Position numbers and translations under genes: made by a program
DNA from: an uncultured Gammaproteobacteria bacterium
GTDB lineage: Bacteria; Pseudomonadota; Gammaproteobacteria; Arenicellales; JAANXG01
Direction of reading: 5' to 3'
Length of the DNA: 63,012 nt
Assembly: GCA_947259705.1 (NCBI GenBank)
Contig: CAMYNL010000013.1
Span: 1-63,012 of the forward strand
Notes under the pieces: model-generated
What the model saw: only the letters and a program-made list of their open reading frames with translations
Told to the model about the DNA's origin: nothing
Databases searched by the model: none
Part shown: positions 16,714 to 24,178 of the stretch, piece by piece
How the letters are laid out: each line of letters opens with the position of its first letter
Numbering within the stretch: the stretch's first letter is position 1

Positions 16714-16816
16714 GGTTATCGTCTCCAGTTTCGCTAGTTTTACTTGATTTCCCCCCCCGATGGGGTGATGCGCCGGCAGCCGCGCAGGGCGGCCGCAGCG
16801 ATTCTCTCGGTCGGTG

Positions 16817-17038
16817 TCAGTCGCAATCCGGTTCTTCTTCCTCGGCGCCTTGGGACGCCGGTTTCTTTTTCTTCCCGGCTTGCTGCGGCTCGACCCCGGA
16901 GTCAGCCGGCTTGTCCGCCTGGACCAGCAGCGTGCCCGCGCCGGCACTGCCGCTGTCCGCCGCCCGTGCCGGCGCCGCGGTGATGGCGAGGGCGAGGCCA
17001 AGAAGACTGAACAGGGCTGTTCGAAAGCGTCTAATCAT
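16817..17038 (-). CDS. Small exported protein with charged tail
   Basis: 73 residues: a clear signal peptide (RTALFSLLGLALAITAAPARA, cleavage before ADSG), a short linker, then a low-complexity tail with a Lys run (GKKKKPASQGAEEEEPDCD) and an acidic end holding one Cys. It lies 104 bases upstream of the rhodanese gene on the same strand and may share its transcript. No family recognised. Small size and simple composition leave some doubt, but the signal peptide is convincing. Confidence 0.5.
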   Translation of the reverse strand: MIRRFRTALFSLLGLALAITAAPARAADSGSAGAGTLLVQADKPADSGVEPQQAGKKKKPASQGAEEEEPDCD

Positions 17039-17240
17039 GATTTCAATGCTCCAGGAATGTGGCTGCCGTCGATGTTACCCGACACCGGGATACGGTTCTA
17101 TATCACATAAGCGGTGGAGTTGCTCCTCGTCGCTAGGAGGTATTTCGCGGTGCATGACTGGGTTATGCTGCGCCCGGCCGGGTCCATGGCGGTGGCGGAT
17201 CGCCTGTGCAAAAATCATCACCCCCTTCCGGAGGATAGCG

Positions 17241-17765
17241 ATGACTCGAATCGTTGCGGCCGTAGCAGCCCTGCTCCCGGTGTTCGGCGCCGGGCTGGCC
17301 GCGGCCATGGAAGTGACCCGCGTCCCGTCTCCGGTACCGCCGCAGCAGGCGGAGTTCAGCCTGCCGGCGCTGTCCGGGGATGAACTGCGGTTGTCCCAGT
17401 TTCACGGCAAGTGGGTGATCGTCAACTTCTGGGCCACCTGGTGCGTGCCGTGTCTGCACGAGATACCCGAATTCATCGCCTTCCACGACCAGCATCATCA
17501 GCGCACCGCGGTGGTGGTGGGTGTGAACTTCGAGGAGATCGACGTTGCGCGGCTGGAGGAGTTTGTGGCGGAGCAGAAGATCAGCTATCCGATCGTACAG
17601 GCGGGCCTTGAACCTCTGCTCCCGTTCGAGCCCCTGCAGGGACTGCCGTCGACCTTCTTCGTCGATCCGCGGGGCCGCTACGTGGCGCGTCATCTGGGGC
17701 CGATCACCGCCACCACCATCGAGGCGACCATAGAACGCTTCCATGTTGCCGACCCCACGCCCTGA
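17241..17765 (+). CDS. TlpA/ResA-family thiol-disulfide oxidoreductase, exported
   Basis: Periplasmic thioredoxin-fold protein with signal peptide (RIVAAVAALLPVFGAGLAAA), AhpC/TSA-type entry (FSLPALSGDELRLSQFHGKW), active site WCVPC in NFWATWCVPCLHEIPEF, and cis-Pro at GLPSTFFVDPRGRYV. 174 residues. Likely reduces or transfers electrons to a specific periplasmic disulfide. ATG 17241 follows the strong site ggaggata; longer upstream frame has no homology. Its last 23 bases overlap the start of the TolQ-like gene at 17743, so it heads a tightly packed run of four genes on the plus strand and may act on a product of that run. Confidence 0.85.
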   Translation: MTRIVAAVAALLPVFGAGLAAAMEVTRVPSPVPPQQAEFSLPALSGDELRLSQFHGKWVIVNFWATWCVPCLHEIPEFIAFHDQHHQRTAVVVGVNFEEIDVARLEEFVAEQKISYPIVQAGLEPLLPFEPLQGLPSTFFVDPRGRYVARHLGPITATTIEATIERFHVADPTP

Positions 17766-18543
17766 GCCGACACGGCGAGACCCGGCCGACAACGGTGACG
17801 CCGGCGGTCGTCACCTGCTGCTGCGCTGGATGATAGCCGTCGGGGTGATGACGGTGGGCATCACCATCGCCATCCAGCAGGGACTGTTCGCCGCGCTGTT
17901 TGCGAATGACGCCAGTGGCCTGTCGGCGCTTATCGTCGGTGTCTTCGTGGTTTCGTCGATGCACGCGGGTTGGGTGATCAGCCGCTTGTCTGCCGAGATC
18001 GACGCCGCGAGCCGGATTCGCGGCCTGCTGGATGCTGACCCGGCGGCGGTGCCGAGGTTGGAGGACGGCGCCGCCGTGCTGCCCGGATCGGGCCCGGTGT
18101 CCGGAGCGGTGGGCCGCCATCTCGCCAACCTTTGCCGACGGCTGCAGTCCAGCGCCGGGGAGCTTGCCGGTTTCGATCACGGACGCCTGGTCGACGCGGT
18201 CGCCGTCAGGGTGAGGCAACCGGCGCAGACCGGGTGGCTGATCGCCGACATCATGATCAAGCTGGGTCTTCTGGGAACCGTGGTTGGCTTCATACTGATG
18301 CTGCGCTCCATCACCGGTATCGAGGATGTGGACATCGGCACCGTGCAAAGGGTGCTTGCCGAGATGAGTGGCGGCATGCGGATAGCCCTGTTCACCACCC
18401 TTTCCGGCCTGATTGGCGGGATGCTGGCGGCGATCCAGTACCGCATCGCGGAGACGGGTGCCGACGAACTCGTCGCGACGCTCACCGAAGTTGCCGAGGT
18501 CTACGTCATCCCGCGGCTGACACGCCACCTCGAGGCATCGTGA
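17743..18543 (+). CDS. MotA/TolQ/ExbB-family proton channel protein
   Basis: 266 residues with four predicted membrane helices: about 29-50, 60-79, 166-188 and 211-233, with a cytoplasmic stretch of roughly 85 residues between helices 2 and 3. Helix 3 bears the family signature GLLGTVVGF (175-183) and helix 4 the matching SGLIGGMLAAIQY segment, as in TolQ, ExbB and MotA, which form proton-conducting pentamers around a dimer of TolR/ExbD/MotB. The sequence is not close to any of those three, so I give no symbol. It overlaps the TlpA-like gene by 23 bases, and its stop overlaps the next ATG by one base. The next gene encodes the expected single-helix partner. Confidence 0.85.
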   Translation: MLPTPRPEPTRRDPADNGDAGGRHLLLRWMIAVGVMTVGITIAIQQGLFAALFANDASGLSALIVGVFVVSSMHAGWVISRLSAEIDAASRIRGLLDADPAAVPRLEDGAAVLPGSGPVSGAVGRHLANLCRRLQSSAGELAGFDHGRLVDAVAVRVRQPAQTGWLIADIMIKLGLLGTVVGFILMLRSITGIEDVDIGTVQRVLAEMSGGMRIALFTTLSGLIGGMLAAIQYRIAETGADELVATLTEVAEVYVIPRLTRHLEAS

Positions 18544-19136
18544 TGTTCGGTCGCGGTTATGTCACCGATCCCTTCACCGACCTGCTTTTCAATGCGCTGC
18601 TTGGATTCACCTTGTTGTTCCTGGTGGCGGTGCTGCTGGTCAATCCCGTGGCCCGGCAGGGCGTACTGGATCCGAAGGCCGAATTCATCATCAGCGCCAC
18701 CTGGCCCGAGGACCGCGCCGACGATGTGGACCTGTGGGTGGAAGATCCCCATGGAGAGGTGGTCTCGTATCTGCGCAGGGATGCCGGCTGGATGCATCTT
18801 GACCGCGACGACCGCGGCGAACTCAATGACACGGTAGAGATCGACGGTGAGACGAAGATCTATCCCATCAACCAGGAGATAGTCACCCTGCGCGGCACTA
18901 TAACCGGGGAATACGTGGTCAACCTGTACTACTACGAATCCGTCAGCAGCGAGCCGGTGCCGGTGACGGTGAAAGTGGAACGGGTGAATCCCCAGTTCGA
19001 ACTGACATTTGTTGATCAGGTGGTGCTGCAGGGTGTGGATGATGAGCGCACCGTGGTGCGCTTCACCATCACTAGCGGACGCGATGTAACCAGGGTCAAC
19101 CGCGTACCGAAGACGCTGACCCCATATGCCCTATGA
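18543..19136 (+). CDS. ExbD/TolR/MotB-like partner with a periplasmic beta-domain
   Basis: 197 residues. The N-terminus reads VTDPFTDLLFNALLGF and runs into one membrane helix (about 14-34). The PFxD pattern, with Asp13 just before the helix, matches the Pro-Phe/Ile-x-Asp of ExbD, TolR and MotB, whose Asp carries protons. The remainder is unlike ExbD or OmpA-type domains. It contains ATWPEDRADDVDLWVEDPHG, VEIDGETKIYPINQEIVTLR and GEYVVNLYYYESVSSEPVPV, resembling DUF2135/pre-peptidase-C beta-sandwiches that often read DVDLxVxDPxGE. I infer a proton-driven complex in which the channel moves a beta-domain in the periplasm. Start ATG 18543 overlaps the upstream stop; the stop overlaps the next start. 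Confidence 0.7.
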   Translation: MFGRGYVTDPFTDLLFNALLGFTLLFLVAVLLVNPVARQGVLDPKAEFIISATWPEDRADDVDLWVEDPHGEVVSYLRRDAGWMHLDRDDRGELNDTVEIDGETKIYPINQEIVTLRGTITGEYVVNLYYYESVSSEPVPVTVKVERVNPQFELTFVDQVVLQGVDDERTVVRFTITSGRDVTRVNRVPKTLTPYAL

Positions 19137-19621
19137 CGCTGACCATAGTCACGATCACTGCATTGCTGCTGGTGCTGGCAGCGCTGTTACTGAACCTTAA
19201 TCTGCACACGGCATGGTCCTGGCGCATCAAGGCCACGGCAGTGGTGGTGAGCTTCGCGACGCTGGCGGCGGCCTACCACATGCTGTGGCAGCTGCTGGGC
19301 TGGCCGGTCAAACAGCCGTTGCCCGGTGACCTACAAGTGCTGGCGATCGAGGTCCAGGAGCCGAGCAAAGGGAGTGCCGAGTCGGGGGCGGTATACCTCT
19401 GGGCACGCCCCGCGGCGGACCCGCAGGCACCGCCGCGGGCCTACGAGCTGCCCTACTCACGCGCCCTCCACGAAAGCGCGTCGCGGGCCGAACGCCGCTT
19501 GCGAGATGGCCGCGCCCAGGGGGCCCGCCGGGGCGCAGCGAGCGACGCTGCAACGGGTGGCGGGAGGTCGCCGCCGGTGTTTTACGACCTGAACAAACCG
19601 GCGCTGCCCGAGAAACGCTAG
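19133..19621 (+). CDS. Hypothetical membrane protein of the channel operon
   Basis: 162 residues with two hydrophobic helices at about 3-22 and 33-55 (TIVTITALLLVLAALLLNLN; TAVVVSFATLAAAYHMLWQL). A soluble part follows with AVYLWARP, RAYELPYSRALHE and a Pro-rich end FYDLNKPALPEKR. The last third between them is low complexity (Ala, Arg, Gly). The ATG overlaps the previous stop by four bases (ATGA), so it is translated with the channel genes and is probably a third subunit. I do not recognise the family. Confidence 0.65.
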   Translation: MTLTIVTITALLLVLAALLLNLNLHTAWSWRIKATAVVVSFATLAAAYHMLWQLLGWPVKQPLPGDLQVLAIEVQEPSKGSAESGAVYLWARPAADPQAPPRAYELPYSRALHESASRAERRLRDGRAQGARRGAASDAATGGGRSPPVFYDLNKPALPEKR

Positions 19622-19707
19622 CGCGCGTTTCCCCCCGGCCCAGACGATTCCGAGACGGCACCGCTGCCGGCTGCCCGATGGCGGCCGTACCCGGAGAACA
19701 GCCTGGC

Positions 19708-20538
19708 TCAATCAAACCGCAGGCTGAGGTCCACGGCCTCCAGGTTCTTGGTCAGCGCCCCCACCGAGACATAGTCCACGCCGGTCTCGGCGATGCGGCG
19801 CAGGCTGTCCAGGCCGATGCCGCCGGATGCCTCCAGTTCGGCGCGTCCGTGGGTGAGCTCGACCGCCTGCGCGAGCTGTGACGGTGTGAAGTTGTCGAGC
19901 AGTATGCGGGTGGCGCCGGCCTCCAATGCCGCCTGTAGCTGGTCCAGTGATTCCACTTCCACTTCATACACCGTCTGCGTGTCCTGTGCCAGGCGCCGAG
20001 CGCGGCTGATTGCCTCGGCAATGGTCTCGCCGCTGCGCAGGTGGTTCTCCTTGATCAGGATGCCGTCGAACAGGCCGAGCCGGTGATTGTGGCCACCCCC
20101 GCAGCGCACCGCATATTTCTGTGCCATGCGCAGACCGGGGATGGTCTTGCGGGTGTCCAGCAGGCGGGTGCCGGTGCCGGCAAGCTGGCGCACGTAACGC
20201 GCCACCGTGGTGGCTGTGCCAGACAGGGACTGCACCAGGTTGATGGCGCTGCGCTCGCCGGTCAGGATGGGGCGGGCGGGTCCCGACAGGCGGCAGATCT
20301 GCTGGTCCCTGACCACCGCCGCCCCCTCCGTGACCAGCCAGTCCACCTGCACCGCCCGATCTAGCTGGCGGAATACCTCGACGAAGAATACTTTGCCGCA
20401 GATCACGGCATCCTGCCTGCTCAGCAGTCGCGCGGCGACGGGGTTGTTGGGAGTCAGACGCGCGGTGAGGTCGCCGTCTCCGATGTCCTCCGCGAGCGTT
20501 CGTGCCACCAGGGCGCGCACGTATTCAGAATCCAGCAT
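19708..20538 (-). CDS. nadC: Nicotinate-nucleotide pyrophosphorylase (quinolinate phosphoribosyltransferase)
   Basis: Converts quinolinate and PRPP to nicotinate mononucleotide in NAD biosynthesis. Family features: EDIGDGDLTARLTP at the N-terminus, GERSAINLVQSLSGTAT, the PRPP/quinolinate site DTRKTIPGLRMAQKYAVRCGGGHNHR, IKENHL, and C-terminal ILLDNFTP, EASGGIGLDSL and DYVSVGALTK. 276 residues, normal. Convergent with the channel operon and divergent from egtD. nadE in the same window handles the last step of the same pathway, but the two are not in one operon. Confidence 0.97.
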   Translation of the reverse strand: MLDSEYVRALVARTLAEDIGDGDLTARLTPNNPVAARLLSRQDAVICGKVFFVEVFRQLDRAVQVDWLVTEGAAVVRDQQICRLSGPARPILTGERSAINLVQSLSGTATTVARYVRQLAGTGTRLLDTRKTIPGLRMAQKYAVRCGGGHNHRLGLFDGILIKENHLRSGETIAEAISRARRLAQDTQTVYEVEVESLDQLQAALEAGATRILLDNFTPSQLAQAVELTHGRAELEASGGIGLDSLRRIAETGVDYVSVGALTKNLEAVDLSLRFD

Positions 20539-20598
20539 GCGGTTTCAATTCCCCTGCGGTTGCGGTTTAATGATATGCATAAAGACGGAACTAACCTT

Positions 20599-21663
20599 AT
20601 GACCGCGCCCCGACCCGGTCAAGCCAGCCGGCAACACGGGCCCCGTAAAGCGATCCCAGTCAATATGAACCGCCCACAGATTCAGCAACATGCCGATGAG
20701 CGCCTGCGCATCTTCAATCTGCCGCAGGACTCCCTGCGTGCAACGCTTGCCAACGACGTCCGCACCGGCCTGTCGGCACGACCCAAGAGGCTGCCGCCCA
20801 AGTACTTCTATGATGAGCACGGTTCGCAGTTGTTCGATGACATCTGCGCCACCCCGGAATACTATCCGACACGCACCGAACGCCGGTTGCTGGAAATTCA
20901 CGCCGAGGAGATCGTGAGACTTTGCAGGCCGGCCACGATCATCGAATTCGGCAGCGGGACGGCGGCGAAAACGGAGCACCTGCTGGAGCTGGCCGCGAGC
21001 GACGCGAGAATTGATTTCGTTCCCATCGATGTCAGCGAGCAAACGCTGGCCACAGCCGCGGAGCGGCTCCTTGCCGACTACCGTAATCTCAGCATCGATG
21101 CCTGGGTCGGTGACTACGACGCCGGCCTCGAGCACATGCACCGGTACCCGGGACCACGCCTGTTCCTGTTCCTGGGCGGCAGCATCGGCAATTTCGAGGA
21201 AGCGGAGGCGGTGGCGTTTCTATCGCGCATAGCCGCCTCGATGGGCCCGGGGGATTACTTCCTGCTCGGCGCGGACCGGGTCAAGGACGAGACCGTACTG
21301 AACGCCGCCTATAACGATGCTAAGGGCGTTACGGCACGGTTCAACCTCAATGTTCTGCGCGTGATCAACCGCGAGTTGGACGGGGAGTTCGACCTCAATC
21401 ATTTTAATCACGACGCCTTCTTCAACCACGAGCTGGACCGCATCGAGATGCACCTTCGGGCCAACCGGCCGCACAATGTCGCCATCAGGGCGCTGGACAT
21501 GGAGGTCGAGTTCGACCGTGGAGAGACCATCATGACCGAGATCAGCCGCAAGTTCACCGGCGACAGTCTCAGGCAGACGTTTAGGGCGGCTGGACTGGCG
21601 CTGGAGAACTTTTACCAGCCCGACAACGAGTACTTTTCGCTCGCGCTGGCGCGGCGAATTTGA
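20599..21663 (+). CDS. egtD: L-histidine N(alpha)-methyltransferase (EgtD-like)
   Basis: SAM-dependent enzyme that trimethylates histidine to hercynine, the first step toward ergothioneine. Family strings are clear: RPKRLPPKYFYDEHGSQLFD, ATPEYYPTRTERRLLE, SAM site IIEFGSGTAAKTEHLLE, VPIDVSEQTL, LFLFLGGSIGNFE, LLGADRVKDETVLNAAYND and FNHELDRIEMHL. Several starts are possible in frame (20575, 20599, 20665); conserved sequence begins only after about residue 45, so the start is uncertain. No egtB-type sulfoxide synthase or other ergothioneine gene is adjacent. Either the partner lies elsewhere or hercynine is used differently. Confidence 0.88.
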   Translation: MTAPRPGQASRQHGPRKAIPVNMNRPQIQQHADERLRIFNLPQDSLRATLANDVRTGLSARPKRLPPKYFYDEHGSQLFDDICATPEYYPTRTERRLLEIHAEEIVRLCRPATIIEFGSGTAAKTEHLLELAASDARIDFVPIDVSEQTLATAAERLLADYRNLSIDAWVGDYDAGLEHMHRYPGPRLFLFLGGSIGNFEEAEAVAFLSRIAASMGPGDYFLLGADRVKDETVLNAAYNDAKGVTARFNLNVLRVINRELDGEFDLNHFNHDAFFNHELDRIEMHLRANRPHNVAIRALDMEVEFDRGETIMTEISRKFTGDSLRQTFRAAGLALENFYQPDNEYFSLALARRI

Positions 21664-21804
21664 TTCGTTTATTCTTGCCCGCTGATCGCCGCGCACACGC
21701 GGGCTTTGGGCACGACACCCGGCGCACCCATCGCCCGGACCAACAACAGACCGGGGGCGCTTGGTTCGTGTGCGGGGAAACCCCTTGCGGATCTTCCAGA
21801 CATC

Positions 21805-23349
21805 ATGCCTGAGAACCTTTGGGAACTGGTGGAGGCGTCTCTCGACCGGTACCGCGAGAAGACCGCCTGGGTGGCGCGTGGACCCAAGGGGCGTCGCACC
21901 GAGACCTCTTACGCCCAGCTGCACAGCTACGCTGAAGGTCTGGCCGCGAGCTTGCGGGAACTGGGTGTCGCCCAGGGGGACCATGTCGGCATTCTGTCTA
22001 GCAACGGCCCGCACTGGGGGGCTGCCGCATTCGGGGTCTGGAAGCTCGGCGCAGTGGTGGCGCCCATGCATGCGGGGAACAGCGACGAGGAACTGCAAAC
22101 CCAGGCGAAGGCGCTGACGCCGAAGCTGATTCTGTACCACGGAGCGAACCGTGGACTGGCGGGCACCGTGGAGATAATCCTCGACGGTGAACGCGCGGAC
22201 AATGCACCGGCGGCGGCCGCAAGCGCCGGGGAGGAGGCGGTGCGACTTTATACCTCGGGCAGTACCGGCAATCCGAAGATGGTGCGTCTGTCGCACGGCA
22301 ATGTGATAGCCAACGTTGTGGCAGCCTCGAGGGTGGACATAAACATCTCGCCCGGTGACCGCTTTCTGTCGCTGCTGCCGCTGTCCCACGCCATGGAGAT
22401 GACGGGAGGCATGCTGCTACCGTTCTACTGCGGCGCCACGGTCGTGCTGCCCCGGGTGATTGCCGCCAACGAAATACTGCAGGCAATGGAGGAAGAGCAG
22501 ATCACGTTGATGATCGCAGTGCCGCGCCTGTTCCGCAACATCATGTTGGGCATGGAGAAGCGGTTTCGAGAGGGCGGGGCGCTACTGCGTGCCTATGTCG
22601 CCCTGCTGCGCGGCCTGCCGGCACCGCTGACAAGGATGCTCAACGCACCGCTGCGACGCAAGTTCGGTGGGCGCATCAACTGCTGGCTCAGTGGCGGTTC
22701 GCGGCTGGATCCCCAGATCGGTCGTTACTTCCGGGAGCTTGGTTTTCCCCTGATACAGGGTTATGGATTGACGGAGTGCTCGCCGGTGGTGAGCGTGCAA
22801 AGCAAGTTCGACCCGGTGATAGAGAGCGTCGGCGAACCCCTGCAGGGGGTCGAGGTCAGGATCGAAAAACCGGATGACAGCGGCGCCGGAGAGCTGTGGG
22901 TGCGCGGACCGAATGTCATGCTCGGGTACGTGGACGACCGGCAGACGCGGGAAGTCATGCATGACGGCTGGTACAAGACAGGAGATATTGCCCGCCTGGT
23001 GGACGGCAGGAAGATCGTACTCACCGGTCGCAGCAAACGCCTCATCGTTACCGAGGCGGGCAAGAACGTTTACCCTGAGGACCTGGAGATCATGCTGGAG
23101 CGCCATCCCGACCTCAAGGAGGCAGGCGTGGTGGAGGTGGACGTGCGACCGGCGGCGGTGCTTGCCATCGATGAGCCCGATCAGTTGGATAAGGCCAGGG
23201 CGATCATCAAGGAGTTCAACTCCCGCGTATCCAGCCACAATCACATCGTGCGTTACGCCATTGTCGATGAGTTACCCCGAACCCCATTGGGCAAGGTGGC
23301 GCTCAAGGACCTGCCGGCGATATTCGACGCCAACGAGGTCAAGCGCTGA
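21805..23349 (+). CDS. AMP-forming acyl-CoA/acyl-ACP synthetase
   Basis: ANL-superfamily ligase that activates a fatty acid with ATP. Motifs: P-loop LYTSGSTGNPKMVRLSHGN, LPLSHAMEMTGG, IQGYGLTECSPVVS, the hinge YKTGDIARLVDGRKIVLTGR and KNVYPEDLE, and the C-terminal catalytic Lys in PLGKVALKDL. 514 residues, short for a FadD-type enzyme. ATG 21805 begins the conserved region; the longer open frame upstream has no homology. Eight bases separate it from the PlsC-type acyltransferase gene. The pair mirrors the two activities fused in Aas (acyl-ACP synthetase plus lysophospholipid acyltransferase), so a role in phospholipid repair or fatty-acid uptake is plausible. Confidence 0.88.
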   Translation: MPENLWELVEASLDRYREKTAWVARGPKGRRTETSYAQLHSYAEGLAASLRELGVAQGDHVGILSSNGPHWGAAAFGVWKLGAVVAPMHAGNSDEELQTQAKALTPKLILYHGANRGLAGTVEIILDGERADNAPAAAASAGEEAVRLYTSGSTGNPKMVRLSHGNVIANVVAASRVDINISPGDRFLSLLPLSHAMEMTGGMLLPFYCGATVVLPRVIAANEILQAMEEEQITLMIAVPRLFRNIMLGMEKRFREGGALLRAYVALLRGLPAPLTRMLNAPLRRKFGGRINCWLSGGSRLDPQIGRYFRELGFPLIQGYGLTECSPVVSVQSKFDPVIESVGEPLQGVEVRIEKPDDSGAGELWVRGPNVMLGYVDDRQTREVMHDGWYKTGDIARLVDGRKIVLTGRSKRLIVTEAGKNVYPEDLEIMLERHPDLKEAGVVEVDVRPAAVLAIDEPDQLDKARAIIKEFNSRVSSHNHIVRYAIVDELPRTPLGKVALKDLPAIFDANEVKR

Positions 23350-23357
23350 CGACGTCC

Positions 23358-24089
23358 GTGATCCTGGCGCCGTCCAATGAATGGCTGTTCGGTCTGGCCC
23401 TGTTGCTGGCGTTGTGGCTGGGCTGGCGCCGGCTCAGCGCTGTGGGCAGGGAGGCCAACGGTGCCGACTGGGGCAACGACTGGCTGAACCGGCTGGACGG
23501 TCTGGCGCGCCTGTTCTGCCGGCGCTTTCATCGCCTGGATGCGGCGCCCCTTCCGGTACCGGCCAGCGGAGGCGCGCTGCTGGCAGCCAACCATATCTCC
23601 GGGCTGGATCCGATCCTGATGCTGGCGGTCTGCCCGCGGCCGCTGCGCTTCATGGTGGCCAAGGAGGAATACAACCGCTGGTGGCTGCGCTGGTTGTACG
23701 ACCGCATCGGTTTCATACCGGTGGACCGGCAGGGCGCGCCGGAGAAGGCATTCTACGCGGCGCGCAAGGCGCTGGCGGCGGGAGAACTCATCGGCGTCTT
23801 CCCCCAGGGCAAGGTGACCCCACCCGATGGGCCGCGGGTGCCGCTGAAACGCGGCGTGCTCATGCTGTCGGACCTTGCCCAGGCGCCCATCGTTCCGCTG
23901 CGCCTGTCCGGCATCAAGGGTGTGGGCAAGATCGTCAAGTCGGTATTCATGCGCAGCAATGCCCGCATCGAGGTGGGAGCACCGATCCTGGTCGCCGATG
24001 GCCGCGACAGCGAAGCGTTGCGCCGGCTGGAGGAGTTCATCACCGCCCCGCCGGAGCCGTTGTCGGGACCGGACGAGACCGCGCGCTGA
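23358..24089 (+). CDS. PlsC-type 1-acylglycerol-phosphate acyltransferase
   Basis: Membrane-bound acyltransferase of the PlsC/LPLAT family. N-terminal membrane helix (LFGLALLLALWLGWRRL), catalytic HxxxxD in AANHISGLDPILML, block II WLYDRIGFIPVDRQGAPEKA, block III GVFPQGKV and block IV PIVPLRLSG. 243 residues, typical. The GTG start at 23358 lies eight bases after the acyl-activating gene, so both are likely co-expressed. Acceptor could be lysophosphatidate or another lysophospholipid; the neighbour points to an Aas-like cycle. clpB follows with its own heat-shock promoter. Confidence 0.87.
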   Translation: MILAPSNEWLFGLALLLALWLGWRRLSAVGREANGADWGNDWLNRLDGLARLFCRRFHRLDAAPLPVPASGGALLAANHISGLDPILMLAVCPRPLRFMVAKEEYNRWWLRWLYDRIGFIPVDRQGAPEKAFYAARKALAAGELIGVFPQGKVTPPDGPRVPLKRGVLMLSDLAQAPIVPLRLSGIKGVGKIVKSVFMRSNARIEVGAPILVADGRDSEALRRLEEFITAPPEPLSGPDETAR

Positions 24090-24111
24090 CGGCCGGGAGC
24101 TGCCGCGCTTG

Positions 24112-24140
24112 CTTGAAATAGCGGACCGTTTACCCCATTT
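24112..24140 (+). promoter_or_regulatory. Sigma-32 (RpoH) promoter of clpB
   Basis: A -35 element CTTGAAA (24112-24118) and -10 element CCCCATTT (24133-24140), 14 bases apart, match the heat-shock consensus CTTGAAA-N13-15-CCCCATNT at essentially every position. The site ends 38 bases upstream of the clpB start at 24179. Confidence 0.9.
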
Positions 24141-24178
24141 TCAGTGAACCATGAGCAGATGTGAACAGGATTGACCCC

